Assembly: GCA_003117195.1 (NCBI GenBank)
Contig: BDSI01000062.1
Location: 289,726 to 353,725, forward strand
Reading direction: 5' to 3'
Source of the DNA: Eudorina sp. 2006-703-Eu-15
Taxonomy: Eukaryota > Chlorophyta > Chlorophyceae > Chlamydomonadales > Volvocaceae
Length of the DNA stretch: 64,000 nucleotides
In this document: positions 48,964 to 59,882 of the stretch, piece after piece
Numbering within the stretch: the stretch's first letter is position 1
Layout of the letters: each line of letters begins with the position of its first letter
Program-made: the position numbers and the translations under genes
The notes under the pieces: generated by a model
Seen by the model: the letters and a program-made list of their open reading frames with translations, nothing else
What the model was told of the DNA's origin: nothing
The model's database searches: none

Positions 48964-49654
48964 TGTCGACCCCTGAACCTCTACAACCGCAAACTATTAA
49001 TGGTGGCTAGATCTTCAGCTGAGCTATGGGAATTCTTGCAGGTAGTAAACAATTCAATTGGTTTCTTGGCGGTCTAGTTGAAGTGTGCGACAGTTTGAGA
49101 TTGGCATTGCAATGTAAGGCCGATTGAAAAAACACGGCACCTCCGAGGGGGCCAGCAGTAATGCTTTCACCATCATTACATTGTATGAATATTGTCAACG
49201 TTTAGTTATACAAATGGCGGTTTACTTGCACAGGAGGCACAACGGATGGTCGGTCTTGCGCCCAGCGCACATCACATGCTCCTTATCCGTGCCCATAATT
49301 GTTCATCTGAAAGGATTGAGTGATCACAGACAGAACCAGTCTGGTTGCACACGCTTCAACATCATGTCACCACCGCGTCGTCCATACCTGGATGGCATTC
49401 ATAATGAAAGTTCACAATAATCATACAGAAAACTAAAAGAGCGCACATCACGGCCCCTCCGGGGCGCAGACTCAGGGACAGACCTTCGGGTCCGGATGGT
49501 GCAAGGCATGAACGTGTCGTCACGAGAACTGGTATTCACTATGGCCATATCAATCCGATAACTGAGCAATGGAAGCTGGCTCAGAGACGATCAACGACGC
49601 TCATCGTGAAGGTCGGCCCCGGGGTCCTATCTGCAATACTTGCAGCTGTGGAGA
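48964..49654. other. Spacer: ELOF1 3' UTR and TAB2 5' region
   Basis: Both genes are on the minus strand. The ELOF1 3' UTR should end just past the TGTAA at 49180-49176. The remaining roughly 200 bp are the TAB2 promoter and 5' UTR. The stretch is more AT-rich than the rest of the window. Confidence 0.65.
49176..49180 (-). terminator. TGTAA polyadenylation signal of ELOF1
   Basis: TGTAA on the minus strand lies about 475 bp after the ELOF1 stop, a normal 3' UTR length for this group of algae. Confidence 0.65.
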
Positions 49655-50049
49655 TCACTTGTTGGCATCCTCGCACGAGTCCAGCCAGTCGTGGTATACA
49701 TCTACTGCATCCGTCAAGGGCGTGCAGCGGCTCTCGTACTTTTGGCTACACTGCAAGCACCACGTTGAAAGGCGCGAAAGCACTGATCAGTATCCAAGCA
49801 GTCAAGCTCAACGGATCATCCTACACATAAACAAAAGGAACAGGTTGCATATCTAAACCATTACCGCAGACCTCCAGAACGAGCGGGACTCCTTACTTGC
49901 GAGCACTTGGCAGTCGCTCTCCCCATGTCTCGGTCGAAGTTCACAGAGACAGACTTGCTGCTGTTACAAAACGGACACGAGAACAAGGTATCTAGCTTCG
50001 GCCGCTGCTTCTTGGGTGGTGGTTTGGAGCCGCCCTTCCTCTTGCCCAT
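49655..50049 (-). CDS. ELOF1: ELOF1 / Elf1 transcription elongation factor
   Basis: Two exons, 49897-50049 and 49655-49750, give 82 residues, the usual length of this family. The N-terminus MGKRKGGSKPPPKKQRPKL is the conserved basic tail, followed by the zinc ribbon pairs C25-P-F-C28 and C49-S-Q-C52. The C-terminal helix includes LTDAVDVYHDWLDSCE, the counterpart of the LTEPIDIYSEWIDECE block in other eukaryotes. ELOF1 binds RNA polymerase II near the downstream DNA channel, assists passage through nucleosomes, and in animals aids transcription-coupled repair. The intron falls between Q51 and C52, inside the second zinc knuckle. Confidence 0.95.
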
Positions 50050-50483
50050 TCACGAAAGCTGTTCAATTGATACTATGCTCAGACAGATATGCTTGTTACG
50101 GAAGCAATAACCGTAGGGAACGCAAGACCTGCGATACCACCTGAATGGAAGTACCTCAGCGGTAGTCCTAATTAAAACAACAGCAGGTACTAAAAATTCC
50201 AATTGATGCAAGTTATAAAAATGTCAATTCGACAGCAAGAAGGCTCCTCGGCATGAGCTCGTCAATGATTTAAGTACAGCGGATCCAGGTCTCCATGGAA
50301 GACCTGTTCGGAACAGGCTGTTCCTGCGTTCCTCCCCACCGACGCCAACTGCATCCGATTGCCTCTCTCCAGGCGCAGTTCTATGGACATCACTAGGCCC
50401 AACCTGAGCATATGCGTAGCGAGGCGAACAGGCCCGCAATGCCGTCTGCTGCCGTACAAGTGCAACCCTAGTATCGCCCTTGG
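50050..50483. other. Spacer between SET gene 3' end and ELOF1 start
   Basis: This 434 bp should hold the SET gene 3' UTR and the ELOF1 promoter. It is AT-rich near 50150-50230. No TGTAA was found on the minus strand in this spacer. Confidence 0.55.
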
Positions 50484-53400
50484 TCAAACGGCCTCGCTTG
50501 GCATGTATCCCAAGCACGCAGCTGTCCCACAACGACAGAGTCGCGACGGGCGCCCGTCCTGGCCGCAAATGACCGATTTTTCGTTGCTGCTATGACCGCC
50601 TGACCCAGCTGCCTTGGGTCCGGCGTTTGGTGGGCCATAAGCGTAGGTAAGCTCCTCGCCCGCAGCCACATGCCGCGACGTGAAGAACGCCGCGGCCGGC
50701 AAGAAGCCACCTCTGCGCCGCACCACCATCAGCACCATCGAACCTCCATCGCAGCTGCAGCCAGCAGCGCAAAGAAGCACCTGGGAAGGGCCTTACAAAC
50801 CGTTGCTCGTTCAGTAACAGCCAACCAGACCGCGCGCTGATCTGGGTGTACGGTGGACAAACGACCCGGCAGCGGAGACGGAATCGCTGAGATCAGATCC
50901 CGAACTAACCACCTCCAACCGGGAATAATGCCATTAGAGAATCCCTCCAGCATCCACGCAGCAAACCATTACTAAAAGCCCTCCACTCCACTCAAACGTC
51001 CTCCAGAACGAAAGCCACACCACACACACACACACACGGCCTGAAGCCCACGCAGCACGAGGTAGACCCGATCCCATCACCCCTCTTGCCCCGCCATGCG
51101 CGCGCACCCACCACGCAGCCGCACAGTGGCAGTCCCGACCCACGAGCTGCGCTCCCCGTCCCGGCCCTCCCTGGCGTGCCCTGGCCGATGCGGTCACTGC
51201 GGGCCCTATGACCCCATGACCCGTTTCCAGTAGGCTCCACGCCACCTCTCACCATCCCCGCAGCCCTCCACCACCGGCCGATCACCCGCCGACAAACCTA
51301 CCTGTGGTTGAAGAACCGAGCGACGTTGCCGACGGATGTGGCGTCTATGTTGCAACGGAGCGCAAGACCGCTGGGCAGCACCTCGCGGACCACCTGCCCC
51401 CCGCGGGAGAGGCGGGAGGAGGATAAAGAGAGGTGGAGGAGATTGAGGTGGAGGCGGTGGAGGCGGTGGAGGACGAGGCGGAGGATGCGGTGAACTTCCA
51501 GAACCAGAGCGGCTGGGTGGGGCTGGTGGTGGCCCAGATCGCGATCTGGGTACGGCTGCTGACCCAGATCGCTCGGACCCAGACGGCGGGCGGCCCCCAA
51601 CCCAACGGCGCGTCCCGTCCCGTCAGCATCCCGACTTGTCACACACGGCCGGTGTCCAAAACCGAACTTCGCGTTCAGTTTCGTGCGCCTACAATCGCAT
51701 AACGATGAGTTTTGTGCCGACAATCGCATAACGAATTAACGATGAGCGATGAATCCACGGAGTCCGCTGTCAAATGTTTTGTTTGGCGCCCTGGCGTCCC
51801 AAATATATGTGTACGACTGTACACCTTCGTAGAGTCGCATGTACAGATAGTTGTACTCCCTTTTCTCTCCCCCCAACCAGGCAGTCGCGTTGTTGCCGTA
51901 CAATGTCATGTACGTGCCCAGCAATCGCGCACCAGTAGGGCGTGTCCCTGTCCGCCGGCGTCGTACTTCCGCAGCCGCGCGCTCGCCTCCGCCGTCGTCA
52001 CGTACTCCCCGCCGTACAGGCACACGAAGCGGCCGGCAGGGATGGGCTCCTGCGCGACCGCGGCCCAGCCCTGCACGGAGTACGGAGATCGGGCGGTTGT
52101 CCGAATCGTCCCCGACACCCGACATTCCGTCCCGCGACACCCAACAATGCGTCCCCGACACCCGACATTCCGGTAGCCAACAGGCGCACAATTGATCGCA
52201 TCCGCCTTGCAATCCTCTGGCCAGCACAGGTGGTCTCAGCGATGGCCGGTGCGGGGGCCATCCTTACCTAAGTGTACCGTTCATGGAGACATTCACGGAG
52301 GGGACAAAGGTGGTGGACGGAGGGCATCTCTGTTCAGCCCAGAGAAATGTGTAGAACCTCTTTCCGTTGGGCTGCGTGTTTGCGGGTAGAAGAACAACGT
52401 TATGCGCTGTCCTCCACCCGCATACACGCAGCCCAACGGCAAGCGCACAGCGAGACAAGGACCCGCCACAGCGGCGTGCCCCCAATGCTCCCACCCAGCC
52501 ACCCAGCCACGAGCAGTTGTCCGCGTTGCCTACCAACTTCCTACCGATACCCACCCACACCCACCCACCCACACCCACCACACCCACCTTGCCCTCCGTC
52601 CATTTGAGCGCCAGAGCCACGGACAGGCCCCGCTGTGTCACCCGGGCGGGGCAGGAGGGCCCCGCGCAGTCCGGTCCGGGTCGCGACCGCGGACCCGGCT
52701 GCCGGTCTCGGTCCTGACCCGCCTCCGGAGGCATGTGTGCGGCGCGCATCGCCCGTGTCCCATGGGTCGGCGGCCGCCTGCGGCCCGGAGCCCGACACGC
52801 GCAGGCGGGGCCGCACTCCAGGAGGAATGCGGGGGCAGGTACCGGGGCGGAGTCGGAGTCGGAGTCGGCTAGCGAGGTGTCGCCGTCGGTGGACAGCCAC
52901 GGGGCCACTGCCTGCACATATGTGGGGAGCGGCAGGGAGGGAGGGAGGGAGGCGGCTGGGGGAGGAGGGTTTGGAAGGTTCCTGACCTGGGGGGCTGAGG
53001 TGGAGAGGCCGGGGTCGGGCACAGGGCGTCCGCGGTCCTACCGTGACCGCGCCGTGTGGCAGGGCCGCCGACCCGCGGGACGCCAGCCCGCGGAAGATCT
53101 ACGTAGCTACGCCACACGCTTCTGGCCGGGCGCTGCACCTTGGCCTTTCACCTCAGCCACACAGGGCGCTGTGTGTCCGGCTCCGGGTCAGACCCACCTG
53201 GGGGGGTTTGGGGATTTGCGCCCCACGGGTCGCAACCCCTCACACGACGCCGTGTCAGCAGCCCGGACCGACGAGACCTGGCGCGTACCCCTGTCCATAC
53301 CCCTGCCCCTGCCCCTGCTCCTGGCCCTGCCCCGACCCCTGTCGCTACCGCTACCCCGACCGCATACCGAGTGTGCTGCTTACCGCAAGCACGTCCGGCA

Positions 53401-53859
53401 GCAGGGCCCCAGCGTCCGAGTCGAAGGCCGGCTGGCCCCCGGGCACTGCCACGCCGCACCCACACGCTTGGACTCGTGTTGGGCCCCCGACGTCGCCGCC
53501 GGCGCTGACGGGTCTCCGACGTGGATTTCGGCGGCTGGCCGCATCGCCATCGCCGTCGCATCCATCGCCGCCATCGCCGTCGCATCCATCGCCGCCTTCG
53601 CCGTCGCATCCATCGCCGTCGCCATCGGTCATAGAGGGCTCTGCGTCCGCTACACCGTGACTGTGGCCCCGGCAACAAGCGCATGTGGGTCCGCAGCCGC
53701 CGCCTCTGCCGCCTCCGCCGCCGACCGCCAAGATGTCGCCGCCGCTGGCGGCTGCCTGCCCAGGGTCCGCCTGGTAGGTGAAGTCCAGCGGCGCCGGCGG
53801 TGGCATGCTGCGCGTGGCGAGGCCCAAGGTCTCATGCTCCATGATGTGGTCGTTGATGG
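50484..53859 (-). CDS. Pre-SET/SET/post-SET histone-lysine methyltransferase-like protein (N-terminus unresolved)
   Basis: Five exons in phase: 53384-53859, 52588-52911, 51933-52070, 51302-51393, 50484-50754, giving 432 residues to the TGA at 50484. The first listed exon begins with two bases of a split codon, so at least one more exon lies upstream. Pre-SET features are APLDFTYQADPG, GCGPTCACC, LLECGPACACR and the run into RVTQRGLSVALALKWTEGK, with a Gly-Asp-Cys repeat and a Pro/Arg-rich insert spread between the cysteines. SET motifs are IPAGRFVCLYGGEYVTT, the AdoMet-binding RFFNHSC (split by an intron) and GEELT-YAYG, where the usual Asp is Ala. Post-SET is CRCGTAAC. The order fits the SUV39/SETDB/SETMAR group, which methylates H3K9. 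Activity and substrate are inferred only. Confidence 0.85.
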
Positions 53860-54480
53860 CTGGCGTATGGTATGATTATGGCTTGTGTACCGTGCGTAAT
53901 GTCGTGCTGGTCTGCAATGCTTATGATGATGGCGTGTGTACGATATGTACGGTCTATGATGGTGCAGCGGGATGGCAAATGCGTACCGGTTTGCGGGTTG
54001 GGGTGGCAGCACCGGGATGGGGTGGCTGGGTTCGGCGCCGCGCGAGAGGTCCCGCTGGAGGACTGCGAGGTGGAGGCGCAGCGCGGAAGCTGCTGCAGCG
54101 CATGATGCTCCCAGCGACACGACATCACGGCTGACTGTTATTCGCTCCATCACCAAGCTGAAGAGCTGTTCCGCGGTGCAACCCACGGGCTTCGTCGAGC
54201 TGGAGCATGGCAATTTGCGGTCCATCCGTGGGTCAAATGATTATACCCTGTGAACACAGCAGCACGTGGCTCGCTCCGCTGGCTCGTCAACGCTGCATAT
54301 GCCCAAAAGCCAAAACATTCAAACCTTGAAAGACGTTGGTTGTCTTCGTCCGTTTTCCGTTACAACGCATTATTCAGCTTTGTGCATCGACTCTCAGTTT
54401 CGCATGATGGCGTGAATTTTATTAGCAGTTTCTGTATTCAGCACAACCATTGATATCCTATTTGTGATAAAAACCTTTTC
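53860..54480. other. Candidate first exon of the SET gene and divergent promoter
   Basis: The minus frame from ATG 54225 (MDRKLPCSSSTKPVGCTAEQ) is a plausible N-terminus, but none of its good donor sites matches the phase required by the exon ending at 53859. An alternative frame ending before gtacgc at 53988 has the right phase but a less convincing sequence. From 54226 to 54480 lies the promoter shared with the pseudouridine synthase gene. Confidence 0.4.
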
Positions 54481-57400
54481 ATGCGCCTCCGCTGCAAGCC
54501 GAGCTGCGGTCGCCTTTGCTTGACCACTGTTCAATCCTTTGCACCAATATATAATTATACCAGCGTTGTGCCTCGCGATCGCGTGACCCGTTCCGTTTTG
54601 CCGGCGCTGCAAGTTGTTGCGCCTCCTGGCGCTGGACCGGCGACTGGGGCCTCAGCCTCGCCTATGTCTACAAACGTGAACACCACCCCAAATCCATCTT
54701 GGGAGCTTCCCCCGGATACGGTCGTCGAGGATGCGTCGTCGGCCCCGCAACCGGATGACTACGTCTTCGTGGACGGGCTTCGACTGGTGAGGGGTTCTGA
54801 GCGGTCACGGTGCTGAACTGCAAGGATGTCAATTGAGCTGTAGTTATGGCGTCATCCCCAAATCACGCTGGTGTGCGATACGGGTGGGCGACAGAAGCGC
54901 GGGCACACCACTCCGCTCACGCCAGGTGCCTTATCCTACTGCTGGGAGGTTTCATGTTTTTACTGGATACCGATCCTGCCGTGGCTAGACCAGCAAATGC
55001 GCGCGCATCACACCGTCTTCCCCGACTGCATCGCCCGCTGACCCACGGGCCCGGCCCGTACCCTGCAGGTGAAGCCCTACTATTTCGACTTCAAATGCTT
55101 CGTGAAGAAGCGGCAGGACGGCAAGCCGCTCATGCAGCTGATGGCTGAGGTGGGTTTCCGCAATCTTGGCGCCAGGGAGGGCAGGCTGGCCCTTGGGACG
55201 CAGCGCATTGGCAGGGACGGGAGGCAGGGAAGGGGGGAGGCAGGGAAGGGCGGAGGCAGGGAAGGGCGGAGGCAGGGAAGGGCGGAGGCAGGGAAGGGCG
55301 GTGGCAGGGACACTGGAACGCCACCCACCCGTGCGCCACCCACCCGTCCTCAAGTCAAACACGTTCGGCAGCAGCTTCCCCCGGGTCCTGGGTCCCGGGT
55401 CCGGAGTACCCTCCACCCAGAGGGGGACAGGGGCGACCTCTCCGCGGCCTCTCCCCCTAAACACCAGCGCCGACCCCAACCCCATCGAGCCGCTATAGAC
55501 GTTCCCCCAAACCCCTGGTTCACCCTCAGCTCATCCTTGCCCACCGATTCCCTGTACCGCCCCCCCTCCCCCCCCGAGGGGGTCCCACCCGCTTCCCACT
55601 CCCGGCAGGAGTTCCCCATGCTGTCCGCCGAGTACTACAGCCAGGCAGTAGCTACGGGCCGGCTGCGCGTGGAGGCCTCCTCCTCCTTCCCCAACCTGGG
55701 GGCCGCCGGGCCCAAGGGCCCCAAGGGGCCGGCGGCCCGGGCAGCGGCAGCAGCAGCTGAAGCAGCAGGTGGTCCAGGAGCCGCAGCTGGAGCAGCAGCA
55801 GCAGCAGGTGGTGGTGGTGGTGGTGGTGGTGGTGGTGGCGGCGCCGGTGGTGTTGGTCGCGGCTGGGACCCGGCGCGGCCGCTGCGGGCGGGGATGTGCG
55901 TACGGCACTTCATACACAGACACGAGCCGCCCGTGCTGGCGGGGGGCGTGCAGGTGGGGGTGGGAAGCGGGGCGGGGGGGGCGGGGCGGGGGGGGCGATG
56001 TTGGCAGGTGGGGGGGGGAGAAAGCGAAGAACAAGCCCAGGACGAACTCGGTCACATCTAGCAGACCGCTTAAAGGAGGTCTCTCGGGGGCAGGTGGCAG
56101 CATGAGAGGACAGGGCCGCAATGTACGGATTGTACGGAATGCGAAGGCAAAGTGCGTGGGCGCGCTCACTCGCTCGCCAAGTATGTGTATGTACGACAGC
56201 GAAAGACGTGCACTGTACCCCACCCCCACCCCTCCTGGAGTTGGCTGCGGGCCCGGCCCAGCGCGCGTGTGCCCGCACACGGACGTGTGTCATACTGACG
56301 TGGGTGTACGACCTGGGGTGTACGGCACGTGCAGATCCTGGGCATCACGGACGACTTTGTGGCGGTCAACAAGCCCGCCTGCCTGCCAGTACACACGGTG
56401 GGGCAGTACCGGAAGAACACCGTCATGGGGGTGGTGCAGGTGAGGAGGGGGGGGGGTTGAATTCAATGTTGAGGGTTTGAATTTAATGTTGAGGGTCGAG
56501 GGGTCAAGGTGGTGAACGGTATGCGTTTACCGTAGGTGAGGGGATTCAGGACGTGGACCCTGCCTGCCTTTTGTCCCGCCGCCCACACCGACTCTCCGTA
56601 CTGTGTCGTACTACAAGAACATACGGACCCTGCCTGACCGATCCTTGTGTGTTCCTGGATCATCCTTCCGTCAGAGCAAACGCGTATCACAGCCCCGCGC
56701 CCATCAACCGCCTATCGCCAGCCTTGTCCCCCGCCCCTCCTCCCCCGCCCTTACGTCAATCAAGACCCCATCCGGTCCCCTCCCTCCCCTTATACCCCGC
56801 CCCCTCCCTCCCCCCAGGCCATGCGCCCCGACCTGTGGCCCCTGTACCCCACCTACCGACTGGACAAGCCCGTCAGCGGGGTGCTGCTGCTGGCCAGGTC
56901 CAGTGCGGCGGCGGCCAGGATGCGGGTGCTGCTGGAGGTGAGGAGGGGGGACAGGGGGGGAAGGGAGGCAGGGGGGGAGGGAGGCAGGGGGGGAGGGAGG
57001 CAGGGGGGGAGGGAGGCAGGGGGGAGGGAGGCAGGGGGAGGGAGGGAGGGAGGAAACGAGAGGCAGGCGGAAAAGGGAGGGGAGGGAGGCAGAAAGGAAG
57101 GCGGAACTGCCCCTGGCCCGAGGGACCCGCGTGCGGCTGAAGTATCTTTTCCCACAAGGGCCTTGCACTGCCGCTGTCTCCATGTCCTCCCTCCCTCATC
57201 CCAACTCGATCTGCCCGGTTACGTTCTGGGCTTGCTTTTCGTTACACCTCCCTTTCCTCCCTCCTCCCTTTCCTCCCTCCCTCCCTCCTCCCTCCCCCCG
57301 ACGGCCGGTCAGGAACGCGGCTGCGCCAAGGCCTACGTGGCCCGGGTGCAGGGCGTGTTTCCGGACACGGAGGCGGCGGGCGGCGGGGGCGGGGGCGAGG

Positions 57401-59882
57401 GCGGGGGCGCGGGCCCGCTGGTGGTGGACGTGCCGCTGGGGTGGGAGGCCAAGACCAACCACGCCACGCCGGTGCCGCCGGGCGCGGTGGCGGGCCAGCC
57501 GGCGGTGGCGGGCGGCCCGCCGCTGACGTCGGAGGTCATAGCGAGCGCCAAACCCGCGGAGACGCACTTTCGGCGGCTGAGCGTGTCGCCCGACGGCCTG
57601 ACCAGGTGGGGCGGGGTGAGGCGGGGAGGGGAGGGGAGGGGGATGTAGGACATTGGTACAGACATATTTAACCTACGCTGCTGCCAGAGCAAACATCGGA
57701 TCCGGGGAGGGTGGGGGCTGAAGGGGAAGCGGCCCAGACACTCGCAGTCCCAGGTGGCGCGAGGGGAAGCGGCGCGGGAGGAGGTGAGAAAGAAGGAAAG
57801 AGGAGGATTGGGGGAGGGGAGAGGAAGGTGGAAGGGGAGAGGTTGGTGCGGGAGGTGACGGGAGGGCGCCAGCTGTCCACCTGCTGCTTTTCCTTTACCG
57901 TACTTCGCGCACGCCCAACCGCTCAACTGACAACTGCCAACCGCTAACTGATTGCAGTGTCGTGGAGGCCGTACCCAAGACCGGTCGTACTCATCAGATC
58001 CGAGTGCATCTGCAGTACCTGGGCCACCCCATCGCCAACGACACGCAGTACGGCGGGTCGTACGGCCTGCCGCTGTTCTTCCGTCGCGGCATGGGCGGCC
58101 CGGCGCGGCCGCACGTCAACGGACTTCGCCGGTGAGGCTTGGGGGTTAAATTGAGAAAAAATAAATAAACAGGCTTGGGGGCTGCGGGGCCCCACCTACT
58201 GCGTGGTTGGGCGCGAGGTGTTTTCTCTTTTCTCCGACATACACACATTCATGCCTACCCTACACCCGGCGTTGAACGGTAGCCGGCATTGACCGCTGAA
58301 GTAATCGGGCGTTGACAGGTAGTCAGGTACGACGTACGTTAGCACGGCGTGGCCCGGCCACGGTCGGTCCCGCCAGCCACGACTCCACCGGACTGGCTTT
58401 GCCTCCCCCTGCCCCTTCACCTGCTTCGTCAATCGAGACAGCTGGACCTGCAGTACGTCGCCACACCGAGTTGCCATCTCTCAAATCCCCTTTTGACCTC
58501 TGGCAGCAGCGCAGTTTCAAAATGTCTACCTATTTCCTATACCCTCCTTTGACCCTACGCACCTTCACACACACCCCAGGCGGGCAGCGGAGGAACGGCG
58601 CCCGGATCAAGACGGAGAGCCCGCAGCGGCTGCGGTGGCGGCGCCGGGTGTTGATGGAGTGGCTGATGGCGGCGGCAGCGCTGCCGCCGCGGGAGGCGCG
58701 GCAACGCCAAGTACGGAACCAATGGCTACAGCCGCAGAAGCTGTAGCGGCCACAAGCTCTTGCGGCTGCGGCCGTGGCGATGGTGGTGCGATGGCGGGGG
58801 ACGGTGCGGCTGCAGGGGGGAAAGCCGACGGGGACGGCGCCGCTGAGGGCCACGCAGTAGGGAGGGCCACTGCGGCCGCGGGGATGTTGGCTCCAGGGGC
58901 TGCTGCTGCTGCTGCTGCGGCTGCGGCTGCTGATGCTGCTGCCGGGTGTAGTGCCGCCAAGCGGCAGCGGCGGTGCGGTCTGGGTGCCTGCGGCAGCGAC
59001 CTGAGCAGCGGCGGCGGAGGCGCCGCCGCCGCGGCGACTGAGGGACAACCTCAACCTCAACAACCAGCAACAACAGCAGCAACAACAACAACGACCACAC
59101 GCGAGGGGTCGTCGTCAGCGCCCAGCTGTACGACAGATTGTACAACAGAATGTACGACGATCCCGGCGGTTCACACAGTGGAGGGCGGTCCCAACGGCGA
59201 CGCGGCGCTGGTGGCGGCGGCCTCGGAGCGCTACCTGCAGCTCTACACGCGACCCGAGTTCCGGGTGGGTGGGGCGGTGGGTGGGTGGGTGGGTGGGTGG
59301 GTGGGTGGTGGATTGGGGTGGGTGGGTGGATCGGGTGGTTCGTGCGTTGTCCGTTGTAAGGCCCCCAACACGACCCCACCGCAGCTACCGTATTCGTTCA
59401 GACGTATCGCAGCAGCACAGTATCTTGTCGTACTGCTGCCGTACTGCGACTGTCTTCTCCCCACGCAGGTGCCCGGCGGCGGCGCGGACCCGCTGTGCCC
59501 CCACTGCCCCTGTCTGGTTCCCGAGGGCTACCCCATAGACCTGGAGCCGCTCTACCTACATGCCGCCCGGTACGCCGCCGGGGGACAGGGGCCGGCCCGG
59601 GCCACCCCTACTGCCACTGCCGCTGCCGCAGGCGCCTCCCTTAAGGAGGAGGAGGCGGAGCAGGCGCAGACGGCTGGGGGTGGGGGTGGGGGTGGGGGTC
59701 TGAGGCGGGATGGGGGCGAGGGCGGAGAGGCGGCGGGAAAAGGGGGTGCAGGAGGGGACGCCGGGGCAGGGGGAGCGGCGGAGGGGGGATGGAGTTTCGC
59801 GGCGCCGCTGCCGGAGTGGGCGATGCCGGGGTTCGTGGCGGTGCCGGCGACCGGTCGGGGGAGCGTGTTGGCAGGGGGATGA
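54481..59882 (+). CDS. RluA-family RNA pseudouridine synthase (plant PUS7 / RPUSD2 type)
   Basis: Nine exons: 54481-54786, 55069-55149, 55609-55953, 56335-56439, 56818-56937, 57313-57605, 57958-58131, 58580-59264, 59469-59882, giving 840 residues. The enzyme isomerises uridine to pseudouridine in RNA. Residues 103-129 start [14 protein letters not shown], the family N-terminal block. [10 protein letters not shown] ends the S4-like part, followed by [20 protein letters not shown]. The catalytic loop [14 protein letters not shown] contains D295. [20 protein letters not shown] is the second core motif. The C-terminal [14 protein letters not shown] and LYLHAARY pieces are the eukaryotic zinc-like tail. 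Low-complexity inserts (poly-Gly in exon 3, about 230 Ala/Gly/Thr residues in exon 8) make it much longer than plant homologues. The first 45 residues could be an organelle presequence. Confidence 0.93.
55220..55310. repeat. 16-bp tandem repeat in pseudouridine synthase intron 2
   Basis: Five to six copies of ggaggcagggaagggc occur. A looser gggaggcaggg array of the same type fills intron 5 at about 56941-57060. Confidence 0.9.
56019..56050 (-). repeat. Intron-border repeat, T-rich class, at PUS exon 3 donor
   Basis: On the minus strand it reads gttcgtcctgggcttgttct followed by tcgctttctccccc. It is antisense to the gene and points to the exon edge at 55953, 65 bp away across a G-rich stretch. 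Confidence 0.55.
57217..57252 (+). repeat. Intron-border repeat, T-rich class, at PUS exon 6 acceptor
   Basis: It reads ggttacgttctgggcttgct then tttcgttacacctccc, continuing as a ctccct tract to the acceptor at 57312. It is in sense orientation. Confidence 0.6.
57650..57692 (-). repeat. Intron-border repeat, GTCTACC class, at PUS exon 6 donor
   Basis: On the minus strand it reads gctctggcagcagcgtaggt then taaatatgtctgtaccaatg. It is antisense to the gene and points to the exon edge at 57605, 45 bp away. Confidence 0.7.
58141..58175 (-). repeat. Intron-border repeat, T-rich class, at PUS exon 7 donor
   Basis: On the minus strand it reads tgtttatttattttttctca then atttaaccccc. It is antisense to the gene and ends 10 bp from the exon edge at 58131. 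It is close to the copy at 15485. Confidence 0.65.
58498..58546 (+). repeat. Intron-border repeat, GTCTACC class, at PUS exon 8 acceptor
   Basis: It begins ctctggcagcagcgcagttt, identical over 20 bases to the copy at 46683, and continues caaaatgtctacctatttcc. It is in sense orientation, 34 bp from the acceptor at 58579. Confidence 0.75.
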
